From positions 1-16,906 of the forward strand of contig JAKZRT010000153.1 in assembly GCA_047518005.1 (NCBI GenBank): a stretch of 16,906 bases of DNA. Reading direction: 5' to 3'. The position numbers were made by a program, and so were the translations under genes. Source of the stretch: JAKZRT01 sp047518005 (GTDB taxonomy: Bacteria > Pseudomonadota > Alphaproteobacteria > Rhodobacterales > Rhodobacteraceae). Of this stretch, positions 1-7,661 are shown in pieces. The stretch's first letter is position 1, and the number at the start of each line of letters is the position of its first letter. The notes under the pieces are model-generated. The model was not told the DNA's origin and made no database searches. It saw only the letters and a list, made by a program, of their open reading frames with translations.

Positions 1-151
1 GCTTAGGGCCGCGAACGCAAAGTTCACGAGACGATTTCAGGGGGTCGAGGCCCTGCTTGCCGAGACCGGCACGCGGCCCCAGGACAGCAATCTGGCCGAG
101 ATGGATTTGCTTTGGGATCAAGTCAAGGAAGCCGAAAAATCAGCGAAGTAG
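1..151 (+). CDS. mazG: Nucleoside triphosphate pyrophosphohydrolase MazG, C-terminal end (partial)
   Basis: The frame starting at base 2 is open from the window edge to a TAG at 149-151 and gives about 49 residues. They contain ANAKFTRRFQGVEALL, then a short linker, then EMDLLWDQVKEAE. This is the typical C-terminus of MazG (N-AKF-RRF ... EMD-LW-E-K). MazG hydrolyses (d)NTPs to NMP plus pyrophosphate and cleans the nucleotide pool in the cytoplasm. Only the last helix region is in the window, so catalytic residues cannot be checked. The gene reads in the same direction as the substrate-binding protein that follows 71 bp later. The call rests on motif recall from a short piece but is quite specific. 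Confidence 0.8.
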   Translation, partial: LRAANAKFTRRFQGVEALLAETGTRPQDSNLAEMDLLWDQVKEAEKSAK

Positions 152-169
152 ATATTTCGTGCATTGACC

Positions 170-184
170 TGACTAAAAGACTCA
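170..184. promoter_or_regulatory. Iron-Rhodo-box candidate (TGA-N9-TCA)
   Basis: TGACTAAAAGACTCA lies in the 71-bp gap between mazG and the iron-type substrate-binding protein. It fits the TGA-N9-TCA pattern described for the Iron-Rhodo-box of alphaproteobacteria, which is read by Rrf2-family iron regulators (RirA, or IscR in Rhodobacter). It is an imperfect palindrome (TGACT / ACTCA) just after a possible -35 hexamer TTGACC (164-169), a position suited to repression under iron sufficiency. That the downstream gene is an Fe3+-binding protein supports it. The pattern is short and can occur by chance. Confidence 0.5.
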
Positions 185-222
185 GGCATTGCGCGGTCAG
201 TGACCTTCCGGAGACGCCGACC

Positions 223-1230
223 ATGGTATTTCGTTCGATTGTCTTGATGTTCCTCGGGCTTTGCACCGTTTTGGCGGCACAGGCAGACGAAGTGAATGTC
301 TATTCCTACCGCCAGCCCGAACTGATCGAACCCTTGTTCGATGCATTCACGCGGGCCACGGGCATCACGGTCAATACTGTATTTCTGAACAAGGGCATGG
401 TTGAACGGCTGAAGGCCGAGGGAAAACGGTCGCCCGCCGATTTGGCCTTTACCTCGGACATCGGGCGATTGGCAGCGCTGCAGGCGGCGGGTGTGCTGGC
501 ACCGGTCGAGAGTGATTATCTGACCACGCAGATCCCGGACGCCTACCGCGGCCAACACGGTACCTGGTTCGGCCTGACAACGCGGGCGCGAGTGATCTAT
601 GCCTCGAAAACGCGGGTACAGGACGGCGAGATTACCACCTACGAAGACCTGGCCGACCCGAAATGGCGCGGGCGCATTTGCACGCGGTCGGGAATGCACG
701 CCTACATGCTGGCGCTGACCGCCGGCATGATCGAACATACCGGCGAAGCAGCGACACAGGACTGGTTGTCCGGGCTGAAGGCCAACTTGGCGCGCAAGCC
801 GCAGGGCAACGACCGGGCCCAGGTCAAGGCGATCTGGGCCGGCGAATGCGACATTTCCATCGGCAACACCTATTACATGGCCGCCATGCGGCGCGACCCC
901 GAACAGGCGGCCTGGGCCGACGCGGTGCGCATCGAATTTCCGGTGTTCGAGGGCGGCGGAACCCACGTGAACGTGTCGGGCGTGGCGCTGACCAAAGCCG
1001 CCCCCAATCGCGACAACGCGGTGCGGCTGATGGAATATCTTGCCTCGCCCGAGGGTCAGGGGCTTTATGCCCGGATCAACGACGAATACCCGGTAAATCC
1101 CGATGTGCCGCCGCTGGATCAGGTGGCCGCCTACGGGAATTTCCGGCCAGATACAGTGAACCTCGAACGTCTGGCCGCGCTGCGCGGTCGTGCCATCGCC
1201 TTGACCGAGGCGGTTGATTTCGACGGATAG
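223..1230 (+). CDS. Fe(3+) ABC transporter substrate-binding protein (FbpA/FutA type)
   Basis: This 335-residue periplasmic solute-binding protein probably captures ferric iron for an ABC importer. The ATG at 223 is preferred over an upstream ATG at 112 inside mazG, because a signal peptide then starts at once: a short basic end, hydrophobic residues 5-18 and an AQA|DE cleavage site near residue 21. A GGAG lies about 10 nt upstream. The mature protein opens with VNVYSYRQPELI and carries GNTYYMAAM, whose paired tyrosines (about 217-218) are the usual ferric ligands of the FbpA/FutA family. Two cysteines (about 153 and 209) could form a disulfide. Length is normal. No permease or ATPase gene follows: the next gene is a nucleoside hydrolase, so the partners must be elsewhere. 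A TGA-N9-TCA element sits 39 bp upstream of the start. Another small ligand is possible, but the tyrosine pair favours iron. Confidence 0.85.
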   Translation: MVFRSIVLMFLGLCTVLAAQADEVNVYSYRQPELIEPLFDAFTRATGITVNTVFLNKGMVERLKAEGKRSPADLAFTSDIGRLAALQAAGVLAPVESDYLTTQIPDAYRGQHGTWFGLTTRARVIYASKTRVQDGEITTYEDLADPKWRGRICTRSGMHAYMLALTAGMIEHTGEAATQDWLSGLKANLARKPQGNDRAQVKAIWAGECDISIGNTYYMAAMRRDPEQAAWADAVRIEFPVFEGGGTHVNVSGVALTKAAPNRDNAVRLMEYLASPEGQGLYARINDEYPVNPDVPPLDQVAAYGNFRPDTVNLERLAALRGRAIALTEAVDFDG

Positions 1231-1279
1231 GGCCGGGCTTCGCGCTTGCCTCCGCGCGCCGGTCGTGGGACCCAGCGCA

Positions 1280-2215
1280 ATGACGCGAAAAATTATTATC
1301 GACACCGATCCGGGCCAGGACGATGCGGTTGCCATATTGCTGGCACTGGCCAGTCCCGAGCTTGATGTCCTCGCCATTACCACAGTTGCCGGGAACGTGC
1401 CGCTGGCGCTGACCACCAGGAATGCGCGCATCGTGTGCGAATTGGCCGGGCGGCCCGATCTGCCGGTCTACGCTGGCTGCGACAGCCCGCTGGCGCGCAA
1501 TCTGGTCACGGCGGAGAATGTTCACGGGAAAACCGGGCTGGATGGCCCTACGCTGCCAGACCCCAAGATGCCCGTGCAAGATGTCCACGCCGTTGACTTC
1601 ATCGTCGAGACGTTGCGCCAGGAACCGGTCGGCAGCGTGGCGCTCTGCCCGCTTGGACCGCTGACGAATATCGCCACGGCGCTGACACGCGCCCCAGAAA
1701 TTGCCAGCCGCGTGGCGCAGATCGTCCTGATGGGCGGCGCCTATTTCGAGGTTGGCAACACCACGCCTGCCGCCGAATTCAACATATACGTCGACCCGGA
1801 AGCCGCTGATATCGTGTTCAAATCGGGGATAGATATTGTGGTCATGCCGCTTGACGTCACGCACAAGGCGTTGACAACGCGCGCCCGCGTCGACGCCTTT
1901 CGCGCGCTTGGAACACCTGTCGGACGGGCCGTGGCCGAGTTGACTGATTTCTTTGAACGCTTCGACAAGGAAAAATATGGGTCCGAGGGCGCACCGCTCC
2001 ACGATCCTTGCGTGATCGCCTATTTGCTGGACCCCACGCTGTTTTCAGGGCGGTATGTCAATGTCGAAATCGAGACCGGCTCGACGCTGACCCGTGGCAT
2101 GACTGTGGCCGATTGGTGGGGCGTCACCGACCGACCGGCAAATGCGCTGTTTATCGGCGACGTGGACGCAGACGGGTTCTATGGGCTTTTGACCGAGCGG
2201 CTGGCGCGGCTATGA
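1280..2215 (+). CDS. Nucleoside hydrolase (IunH/URH family)
   Basis: This 311-residue cytosolic enzyme of the inosine-uridine nucleoside hydrolase family splits the N-glycosidic bond of ribonucleosides into base and ribose for salvage. The diagnostic N-terminal Ca2+-binding motif DTDPGQDDA is at residues 8-16. HGKTGLDG is at about 82-89, AEFNIYVDPEAA at about 165-176, and the C-terminal HDPC, whose Asp binds Ca2+ in the family, at about 241-244. The reading frame is open from 1214, but the ATG at 1280 puts the Rossmann-like strand IIIDTDPG right at the N-terminus, as in the family. The ribosome-binding site is weak. It lies 49 bp behind the iron-binding protein on the same strand, perhaps co-transcribed. 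Substrate (purine, pyrimidine or mixed) cannot be decided from the sequence. Confidence 0.92.
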   Translation: MTRKIIIDTDPGQDDAVAILLALASPELDVLAITTVAGNVPLALTTRNARIVCELAGRPDLPVYAGCDSPLARNLVTAENVHGKTGLDGPTLPDPKMPVQDVHAVDFIVETLRQEPVGSVALCPLGPLTNIATALTRAPEIASRVAQIVLMGGAYFEVGNTTPAAEFNIYVDPEAADIVFKSGIDIVVMPLDVTHKALTTRARVDAFRALGTPVGRAVAELTDFFERFDKEKYGSEGAPLHDPCVIAYLLDPTLFSGRYVNVEIETGSTLTRGMTVADWWGVTDRPANALFIGDVDADGFYGLLTERLARL

Positions 2216-2249
2216 GGCAATGCGCCGGGCTGGCGCGTGGTGCCCAAAG

Positions 2250-2267
2250 CGAGGGGCCAGCCCCTCG
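2250..2267. other. Perfect 7-bp stem-loop between nucleoside hydrolase and selO
   Basis: CGAGGGG, loop CCAG, CCCCTCG forms a GC-rich hairpin 35 bp after the nucleoside hydrolase stop codon. No T-run follows, so it is not a classical intrinsic terminator. It may stabilise the 3' end of the transcript or be an attenuating structure before selO. The pairing is seen directly; the role is inferred. Confidence 0.4.
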
Positions 2268-2333
2268 GACTCGCCAGGGTAATATGCCAGGATGAAGGTG
2301 GCAGGGGCGCTTGGCCGTGCTTAAGTGGGCCTA

Positions 2334-3758
2334 ATGACGCTGCACATACCCTTTGACAATTCCTATGCCCGCCTGCCGGATCGATTTTTCGCCCGTCTGG
2401 ACCCGACACCAGTACGTGCGCCGAATTTAATTGCGTTCAACGACGGGCTGGCCGAAGAGTTGGGGCTGGATCCGCAGGCGCTGACCAGCGACGAGGGGCT
2501 GGCCGTTTTGGCCGGTAACGGGCGCGCCGAAGGGTCTGATCCGCTGGCCATGGTCTATGCGGGCCATCAGTTTGGCGGCTGGTCGCCACAGCTGGGAGAC
2601 GGGCGGGCGCATCTTTTGGGCGAAGTAATCGACACGCAAGGGCAGCGGCGCGACATTCAACTCAAGGGTTCGGGCCCCACCCCGTTCAGCCGCAATGGCG
2701 ACGGGCGCGCTTGGCTGGGGCCGGTGATGCGCGAATACCTTGTCTCGGAAGCCATGCACGCCCTTGGCGTCCCCACCACGCGGTCGTTGGCGGTTGTATC
2801 CACTGGCGAGGTCGTCCAGCGCGAAGCAGCCTTTCCAGGCGCAGTTCTGACGCGCGTGGCGTCGAGCCATATCCGTGTGGGCACCTTTCAATATTTCGCC
2901 GCGCGTCAGGACCTTGAGGCCATCGACGCGCTGATGGATCACGTGATCGAGCGCCATTATCCAGACCTGGCGACCAAAGCCGACCGGGCGTTGGAGCTGA
3001 TCCGCGCAGTGGTCGACGCGCAGGCGTGGCTTGTCGCGAAATGGATGGGGCTGGGGTTCATCCACGGGGTTCTGAACACCGACAACACCGCCATTTCCGG
3101 CGAGACAATCGACTATGGCCCCTGCGCTTTCATGGACGGCTTTCATCCGGACACGGTTTTTAGCTCGATCGATTCGTTCGGGCGATATGCCTACAAAAAT
3201 CAACCCGATATTCTGGTCTGGAACCTGGTTCAATTCGCCGGCACCCTTTTGCCGTTGATCGACGGTGATGGCGATGTCGCGGCCGAAAACGCGACCGAAG
3301 TTCTGCGCGGATTTGCCCCCGCTTATCGCGCCGCTTACTTGGCGGAGTTTCGCGCCAAACTGGGGTTGGCGGGCGAGGACGACGGCGACGCCGCTTTGAT
3401 TGAGGAATTATTGGGCATCATGGCGCGCGAACGGGCTGATTTCACCAATACATTCCAAGGGCTTGGCGATGGATCGGCGCGCGACCTGTTTCACGATCCG
3501 ACGCGATTTGAAGACTGGTGCAGGCACTGGACGGCGGCCCGAGAGGGGCGCTCTGTACCGCCCAGAAACCCGGCTCTGATCCCGCGCAACCACCGCATCG
3601 AAGAGGCAATCCAGGCAGCCTTGAAAAACGACTTTGTACCCTTTGAGCGCCTGGGGACCGCACTGGCCATCCCGTTTGAGCTGAGCGACGATGACGCCGA
3701 ACTGGCCCTGCCGCCCAAACCCGAAGAGGCGGTAACGCGCACGTTCTGTGGCACCTGA
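2334..3758 (+). CDS. selO: Protein adenylyltransferase SelO (YdiU/UPF0061 family)
   Basis: This 474-residue SelO pseudokinase transfers AMP from ATP to Ser, Thr or Tyr residues of target proteins, with roles in redox stress. Family landmarks are clear: GDGRAHLLGE, RDIQLKGSGPTPFSR with the nucleotide-binding Lys near 111, REYLVSEAMHALGVPTTRSL, RVASSHIRVGTFQYFA, and HGVLNTDN (about 245-251) followed by TIDYGP with the metal-binding Asp near 260. The protein ends in FCGT: one Cys (472) is third from the end, the position held by selenocysteine in animal SELENOO. The ATG at 2334 begins MTLHIPFDNSYARLP, a family-like start; a GTG at 2325 would add three residues. No strong ribosome-binding site is visible. 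It converges on the EamA gene with 4 bp between stop codons. Confidence 0.96.
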   Translation: MTLHIPFDNSYARLPDRFFARLDPTPVRAPNLIAFNDGLAEELGLDPQALTSDEGLAVLAGNGRAEGSDPLAMVYAGHQFGGWSPQLGDGRAHLLGEVIDTQGQRRDIQLKGSGPTPFSRNGDGRAWLGPVMREYLVSEAMHALGVPTTRSLAVVSTGEVVQREAAFPGAVLTRVASSHIRVGTFQYFAARQDLEAIDALMDHVIERHYPDLATKADRALELIRAVVDAQAWLVAKWMGLGFIHGVLNTDNTAISGETIDYGPCAFMDGFHPDTVFSSIDSFGRYAYKNQPDILVWNLVQFAGTLLPLIDGDGDVAAENATEVLRGFAPAYRAAYLAEFRAKLGLAGEDDGDAALIEELLGIMARERADFTNTFQGLGDGSARDLFHDPTRFEDWCRHWTAAREGRSVPPRNPALIPRNHRIEEAIQAALKNDFVPFERLGTALAIPFELSDDDAELALPPKPEEAVTRTFCGT

Positions 3759-3762
3759 GACG

Positions 3763-4653
3763 TCAGGCCGACCGTTTCCGGTTGATAAGTATCAAACCGA
3801 GCGCCACCAATGTCAGCGCGCCAAAGATAGCCCTGCTCGGGGCCTCGCCCAGAAGCCACCAGCCCAGAAAAACCCCGAAGACCGGGGCGAGAAAGCTGAA
3901 TGATGCCACCCCCGAGGCGGGGTAAATGCTTAAAAGCCAGAGCCACAGCAGAAAACCGCCCGAGGCCATGATAAATATCTGAAATCCCATGCCCCAAATG
4001 TGAATCGGCTGAACTCCGCGAACCAATGGGCCAAAGAAGGGGCTGACGGCCAACAAAAACACCACCGATATGGCCAGTTGTACGATCAGCTGAACATGCG
4101 GCGCTGCTTTGCGCGCGCCGGTGCCCCGCGCCGCAAGACCGATGCCGGCCCAGCAAACCGCGGCAGCAAGCGCGCAAAGATCTCCGATCAGCGAGACCTG
4201 ACTTTGCCCCTGAGGCCGGTCAAGAATTGCCCATGCGACACCCGACATCGCAAGCGCCAAACCAAGCGCGCGGACCCGTGTCAGCCGGTCGTCACGCAGC
4301 CACAGATGCGCGCCAAGCGCCATCCAAATTGGCATGGAATAAAATATCACCGCCGCACGCGAGACGTCGGTCAGATCGAGGGCGATAAACAGAAACACAA
4401 ATTCGATCGAGAAAAAAGCGGACATGGCCAAAAGCCCGCGCCAGGCACCCGGCGGGACCGACAACGAGCGCCGCATAAGCCTCATGACCGCCCAAAGCAC
4501 CAAGAATGCCCCAAGCGACCGCAGACCGGCCGAGAACACTGGCTGGAAGCCGCCGTTGACCACCTTGATAACCACATTGTTGAACGCCAAAAGCCCGGAA
4601 AATCCGGTCAGCGCCAGCGCACCGGCGGCGTCAATTCGATCGCGCTGCGTCAT
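3763..4653 (-). CDS. EamA/DMT-superfamily transporter
   Basis: This 296-residue inner-membrane protein has about ten hydrophobic segments arranged as two EamA repeats of roughly 140 residues. Features include GLLAFNNVVIKVVNGGFQPVFSAGLR in the first repeat, a helix-ending RAAVIFYSMPIWMALGAHLWL near the middle, and SFLAPVFGVFLGWWLLGE in the second repeat, where the family usually shows P-V-A---G-LLLGE. A basic RKR lies near the C-terminus. Members export or import small metabolites and amino acids; the substrate cannot be told from the sequence. The start at 4653 is the first ATG after the divergent spacer shared with the PhzF-like gene. Its 3' end nearly abuts selO, with no obvious terminator between the two. 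Confidence 0.9.
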   Translation of the reverse strand: MTQRDRIDAAGALALTGFSGLLAFNNVVIKVVNGGFQPVFSAGLRSLGAFLVLWAVMRLMRRSLSVPPGAWRGLLAMSAFFSIEFVFLFIALDLTDVSRAAVIFYSMPIWMALGAHLWLRDDRLTRVRALGLALAMSGVAWAILDRPQGQSQVSLIGDLCALAAAVCWAGIGLAARGTGARKAAPHVQLIVQLAISVVFLLAVSPFFGPLVRGVQPIHIWGMGFQIFIMASGGFLLWLWLLSIYPASGVASFSFLAPVFGVFLGWWLLGEAPSRAIFGALTLVALGLILINRKRSA

Positions 4654-4752
4654 CAGTAAAGACTATGCACGGTAGCCATCAGCGGTTGCGTTGTGATCAT
4701 TTCGCTGCACCCTCGGGATTGCATTCTTCGGGCACTATAGGTGGTGGCGCGG

Positions 4753-4774
4753 GGATTGCCATTGTCCGCAATCC
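4753..4774. promoter_or_regulatory. Inverted repeat upstream of the PhzF-like gene
   Basis: GGATTGC, eight spacer bases, GCAATCC is a perfect 7-bp inverted repeat in the 165-bp divergent spacer between the EamA transporter and the PhzF-like gene, 44 bp before the latter's ATG. It could be an operator for a dimeric regulator or a hairpin in the leader. Nothing in the sequence tells which regulator would bind. Confidence 0.3.
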
Positions 4775-4818
4775 GCCCGGATGTCATGGTTAAACGGCAA
4801 GTGAAAGGACCGGAAAAA

Positions 4819-5673
4819 ATGGCTGAATATGTGGTCTATGACGTCTTTACCGACACAGCCTTTGGCGGCAATCCGCTGGCTGTGGTGACAGGTGCAAATG
4901 ACCTGCCCGAGGCCCAGTTGCAACGCATCGCGCGCGAATTCAATTTCTCGGAGACCACGTTCGTGTTTCCGCCGGACGATCCGGAAAATACTGCCCGCGT
5001 GCGGATATTCACGCCCGCCTCTGAACTGCCCTTCGCCGGTCATCCGATCGTCGGAACAGCAATCGCGCTTGCCGATCTGGGGCGCGCTGCGGGGGATATG
5101 GTTCTGGAGCTGGGGGTGGGGCCAATCCCGGTTACGCTGGCTGCTGGCAGGGCCACATTCGAGACCCGTGTGCCGCTGACGGTCGCCACAGGACCTGGCG
5201 CGGCGGCTTCGGCGGGGCTTGTGGGCCTTGGGGCCGAAGATATTCGGACCACGACACACTAGCCCGTCAACGCCGGCGTGGGTCTGCCGTTTCTGATCGC
5301 CGAACTTCGCGACAGGCAAGCGCTGGCAAGCGCCGTGCCCGATACCAATGCTTTTCGGGCGCGCATCGACGAAGGCGCGATTCGCATGGGCGTCTTTGTC
5401 TATGTGCGCGAGGGATCGTCTATTCGTGCGCGCATGTTTGCGCCGCTTGACGGCATGCCCGAGGACCCGGCAACGGGCAGCGCAGCGGCGGCCCTAACCG
5501 CTCTTTTGGGACAACTTGAGGGGCGCTCGGGCGCATTCGAGATCATCCAAGGGGTTGAAATGGGTCGCCCCAGCCTGATCGAAGCGGCGGTCGAGGTCGA
5601 CGGCGGCAAACCTTTCGCGGTCAGCATTGGCGGCGGCGCGGTCAAGGTCATGGAGGGCCGGCTGACATTTTGA
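4819..5673 (+). pseudogene. PhzF-family isomerase/epimerase, interrupted by an in-frame TAG
   Basis: One continuous frame reads as a full-length PhzF-family protein (284 codons before the final TGA) apart from a single TAG at 5260-5262 (codon 148). Before it are GNPLAVV, the catalytic Glu in SETTFVF at residue 45, and PFAGHPIVGTA at 71-81. After it are GLPFLIAEL and EDPATGSAAAAL, the C-terminal phosphate-loop-like motif. The TAG sits at a tolerant position in the domain linker (TTTH-stop-PV), and one base change from CAG, AAG or GAG would explain it. PhzF relatives isomerise or epimerise small acids such as DHHA or diaminopimelate-like compounds; phenazine production is not implied. The start is supported by AAAGGA 9 nt before ATG 4819. 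It is a recent pseudogene, a sequencing error, or a gene making an N-terminal half with read-through. Confidence 0.85.
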
Positions 5674-5756
5674 CGCCGACGCGCGGGTTTTCCGGGGCTT
5701 GGCTGACCCGCATCGCATGGGGTACCCTTGGTTGACGCGGGGCTGACGGAATGAAG

Positions 5757-6173
5757 ATGCCAGAAAAGATTATCGAACGTTGCGAGGCCAAGGGCCTGCG
5801 CTTGACCGAGCAGCGGCGGGTGATTGCCGATGTTTTGGAAACCTCGGCCGACCACCCGGATGTCGAGGAACTTTACGCCCGCGCCTCGGCCCGCGATCCG
5901 AATATTTCGATTGCTACCGTCTATCGTACCGTCAAGCTATTTGAAGAGGCCGGGATTCTGGACAAGCTCGAGTTTGGCGACGGGCGCGCGCGTTATGAAG
6001 ACGCCGAGCGCGACCACCACGACCACCTGATCGACATGAATTCGGGCGAGGTGATCGAATTTGTGGATACCGAGATCGAGGCGTTGCAAGAGCGGATCGC
6101 GGCCAGGCTTGGGTACAGGCTTCGGGGTCACAAGCTGGAACTCTACGGCGTGCCGTTGAAAAAAGGCGGCTGA
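5757..6173 (+). CDS. Fur/Mur-family metal-dependent transcriptional regulator
   Basis: This protein of 138 residues from ATG 5757 (140 from ATG 5751) has a winged-helix DNA-binding domain with GLRLTEQRRVIADVLE and ISIATVYRTVKLFEEAGIL (recognition helix). A dimerisation domain follows with HHDHLIDMNSGEVIEF, whose HHDH supplies metal ligands together with a later Glu and His. The C-terminal CxxC structural zinc motifs of E. coli Fur are absent; the only Cys is near residue 9. That fits the alphaproteobacterial Fur/Mur branch, which often responds to Mn2+ (Mur) rather than Fe2+. Irr is unlikely because its heme-binding HHH signature is missing. ATG 5757 is chosen because GGA lies 6 nt upstream and MPEKIIERC matches family starts. 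It lies 77 bp behind the PhzF-like gene. It may regulate metal uptake genes, but no target here is proven. Confidence 0.92.
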   Translation: MPEKIIERCEAKGLRLTEQRRVIADVLETSADHPDVEELYARASARDPNISIATVYRTVKLFEEAGILDKLEFGDGRARYEDAERDHHDHLIDMNSGEVIEFVDTEIEALQERIAARLGYRLRGHKLELYGVPLKKGG

Positions 6174-6342
6174 AGCATTCTGGCGCGGATCGGCAAGATC
6201 GAGGTCTGGCGCTTTTTGGAATCTGTGACGTGCTGCATTCGACCCTGTAACGCGCTGCCCGATCTGAGTTCGGTGGCCGAAGTCGACCCGGTCCTTGCCT
6301 TTGGCGACGGTATTTTCAGCCAGAAGAAATTGAGTCGCAGGT
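6174..6342. other. Intergenic stretch between fur-like gene and convergent FAD oxidoreductase
   Basis: This 169-bp spacer lies between two convergent genes. Read in frame beyond the regulator's TGA (6171-6173), the + strand stays open for about 67 codons into the FAD gene, but has no recognisable motif. No T-run terminator or strong hairpin was found. It is probably unselected spacer or a decayed remnant. Confidence 0.4.
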
Positions 6343-7650
6343 TTACCCCAGCACCGAAAAGCTGGATTCCTGGTTGATTTCGCGGTTACGCGAATAGAAG
6401 CCCACGTTGATGTCGTGGTCGATGTAGGGCAGGCGGAATTGCAAGGGCACGCTGTCGTGGTCGGCCCCTCCTTCGCAATATCCAATCAATGCGGCCATCA
6501 TCTTTCCGGCGATCGGCGCGTTTTTGTACTGGTTGCCGCTGGTTCCGCAGGCCATGTAAAAGCCGCCGAGGCAGGACTTGTCATAAATCGGGATCCAGTC
6601 GGTGGCGGCGTCGTAAAGGTCGACCACGCCGCGCATTCTTGACGGGATGCCCAGGCTGGGTACGCGCTGGCCATAGCGCATGGCCTGAGTCTGCCATTGA
6701 TCGGTGAAGTTGCGGTTGTAGTGCTGATCGTCCTCGGCCCAGTCGTGCGGGTCGCACGGCGGGTCTTCAGAGCCGACCAGAATGTGGTTGCCATGCTCCG
6801 GCCGGCAATAACACCCGATATCGCCGTCGCTGACGATTGTGCCCAGGTTCTCGAAATCAAAACCTTCCGGGGCGGGCACGTGCACGACCTCTTGGCGCAG
6901 GGGACGGGTTTTGATCGTCATGTCATCCAGAACGCCGGCCATGCCGTTGATGATCGCCGATCCGGGCCCGGCGACGTTGACCACCACCGGCGCGTGAAGT
7001 TCTTCGCCCGAGGCAATCTTTACGCCTTTGACCCGACCGGCTGATTGCAGGATTTCAGCAACGTCGACCCCCATGCGAAACTCGGCCCCATGCTGCCGCG
7101 CGGCCTGGACCAAATTCTGCGCCGACAGCGCGGGGTCGGTCACATAGCCGCCGTTGGGCCAAAAGACCGCGCCGGTCATGCGCCCGCCCGTGGGTTCGCC
7201 AAACCCGTCGTCGGTGGCGCGTTTGGGTGGGAAAAAGCGCTTGAGATCATAAATCGGCAGGCGCGCGGTGATCTCTTCGGGCGACAGTTTCAAGGTTGGG
7301 CACCCAAGTAACCTGCTGTTTTCTTGGTGTTTTTCCAAAAAACCGTTGTGTTGGGATTTCATCACCAGGCAGCCGCATTCGATGAATTTTGCCAGTTCGG
7401 TATTGGTGGGCAGGCCCAGGTATTCGGCCCAGTCGCGCCAGTAGTGATAGCCCTCCCAGGCCAGAGCCGTGCCGTCGAGGGTCGAATAATGCATTCGGAT
7501 GATCGCGCAAGACCCGGCCGTAGAGCCCTGCCCCGCCATCGACGTGCGGTCGACGGTCAGGGTCTTCCAGCCAGCCTTGGCCATCTCGAAAGCCGTGGCC
7601 GCGCCGATCACGCCGGCACCGATGATGATTGTGTCTGCGGTTTGGGCCAT
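6343..7650 (-). CDS. FAD-dependent oxidoreductase (DadA/sarcosine oxidase beta-like)
   Basis: This 435-residue flavoenzyme of the DAO family probably oxidises an N-methylated amine or amino acid. The FAD-binding Rossmann motif TIIIGAGVIGAATAFEMAKAGW (GAGVIG at 11-16) opens the protein and is followed by an acidic strand end VDR. GGYVTDPALSAQNLVQAA and VVNVAGPGSA in mid-protein and GFYMACGTSGNQYKNAPIAGKMM near the C-terminus (the second FAD contact) are typical of DadA and SoxB relatives. It lacks the WHAAG covalent-flavin signature seen in its operon partner. The start at 7650 is backed by GAGGA about 9 nt upstream; longer starts would overlap the MttB gene. It is the last gene of the three-gene minus-strand operon, 11 bp after the MttB-like gene. 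The exact substrate is unknown; a demethylation product of the operon is likely. Confidence 0.88.
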   Translation of the reverse strand: MAQTADTIIIGAGVIGAATAFEMAKAGWKTLTVDRTSMAGQGSTAGSCAIIRMHYSTLDGTALAWEGYHYWRDWAEYLGLPTNTELAKFIECGCLVMKSQHNGFLEKHQENSRLLGCPTLKLSPEEITARLPIYDLKRFFPPKRATDDGFGEPTGGRMTGAVFWPNGGYVTDPALSAQNLVQAARQHGAEFRMGVDVAEILQSAGRVKGVKIASGEELHAPVVVNVAGPGSAIINGMAGVLDDMTIKTRPLRQEVVHVPAPEGFDFENLGTIVSDGDIGCYCRPEHGNHILVGSEDPPCDPHDWAEDDQHYNRNFTDQWQTQAMRYGQRVPSLGIPSRMRGVVDLYDAATDWIPIYDKSCLGGFYMACGTSGNQYKNAPIAGKMMAALIGYCEGGADHDSVPLQFRLPYIDHDINVGFYSRNREINQESSFSVLG

Positions 7651-7661
7651 CCTGTCGTTCC

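Noticed and set aside
118..1431. 437-residue open frame on the minus strand
   Set aside because: It lies antisense to the ferric-binding protein and the start of the nucleoside hydrolase. The composition is that of a shadow frame (R/H/G/P-rich), with no domain motif. The + strand genes have clear family signatures.
4719..4741. TTGCAT and TATAGG as a promoter for the PhzF-like gene
   Set aside because: The spacing between the hexamers is only 11 bp, too short for a sigma-70 promoter.
5260..5262. Pyrrolysine decoding of the PhzF amber codon, suggested by the nearby MttB homologue
   Set aside because: The MttB homologue here has no internal TAG, no pylTSBCD genes are visible, and PhzF proteins do not use pyrrolysine. 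A simple nonsense mutation or base error is far more likely.
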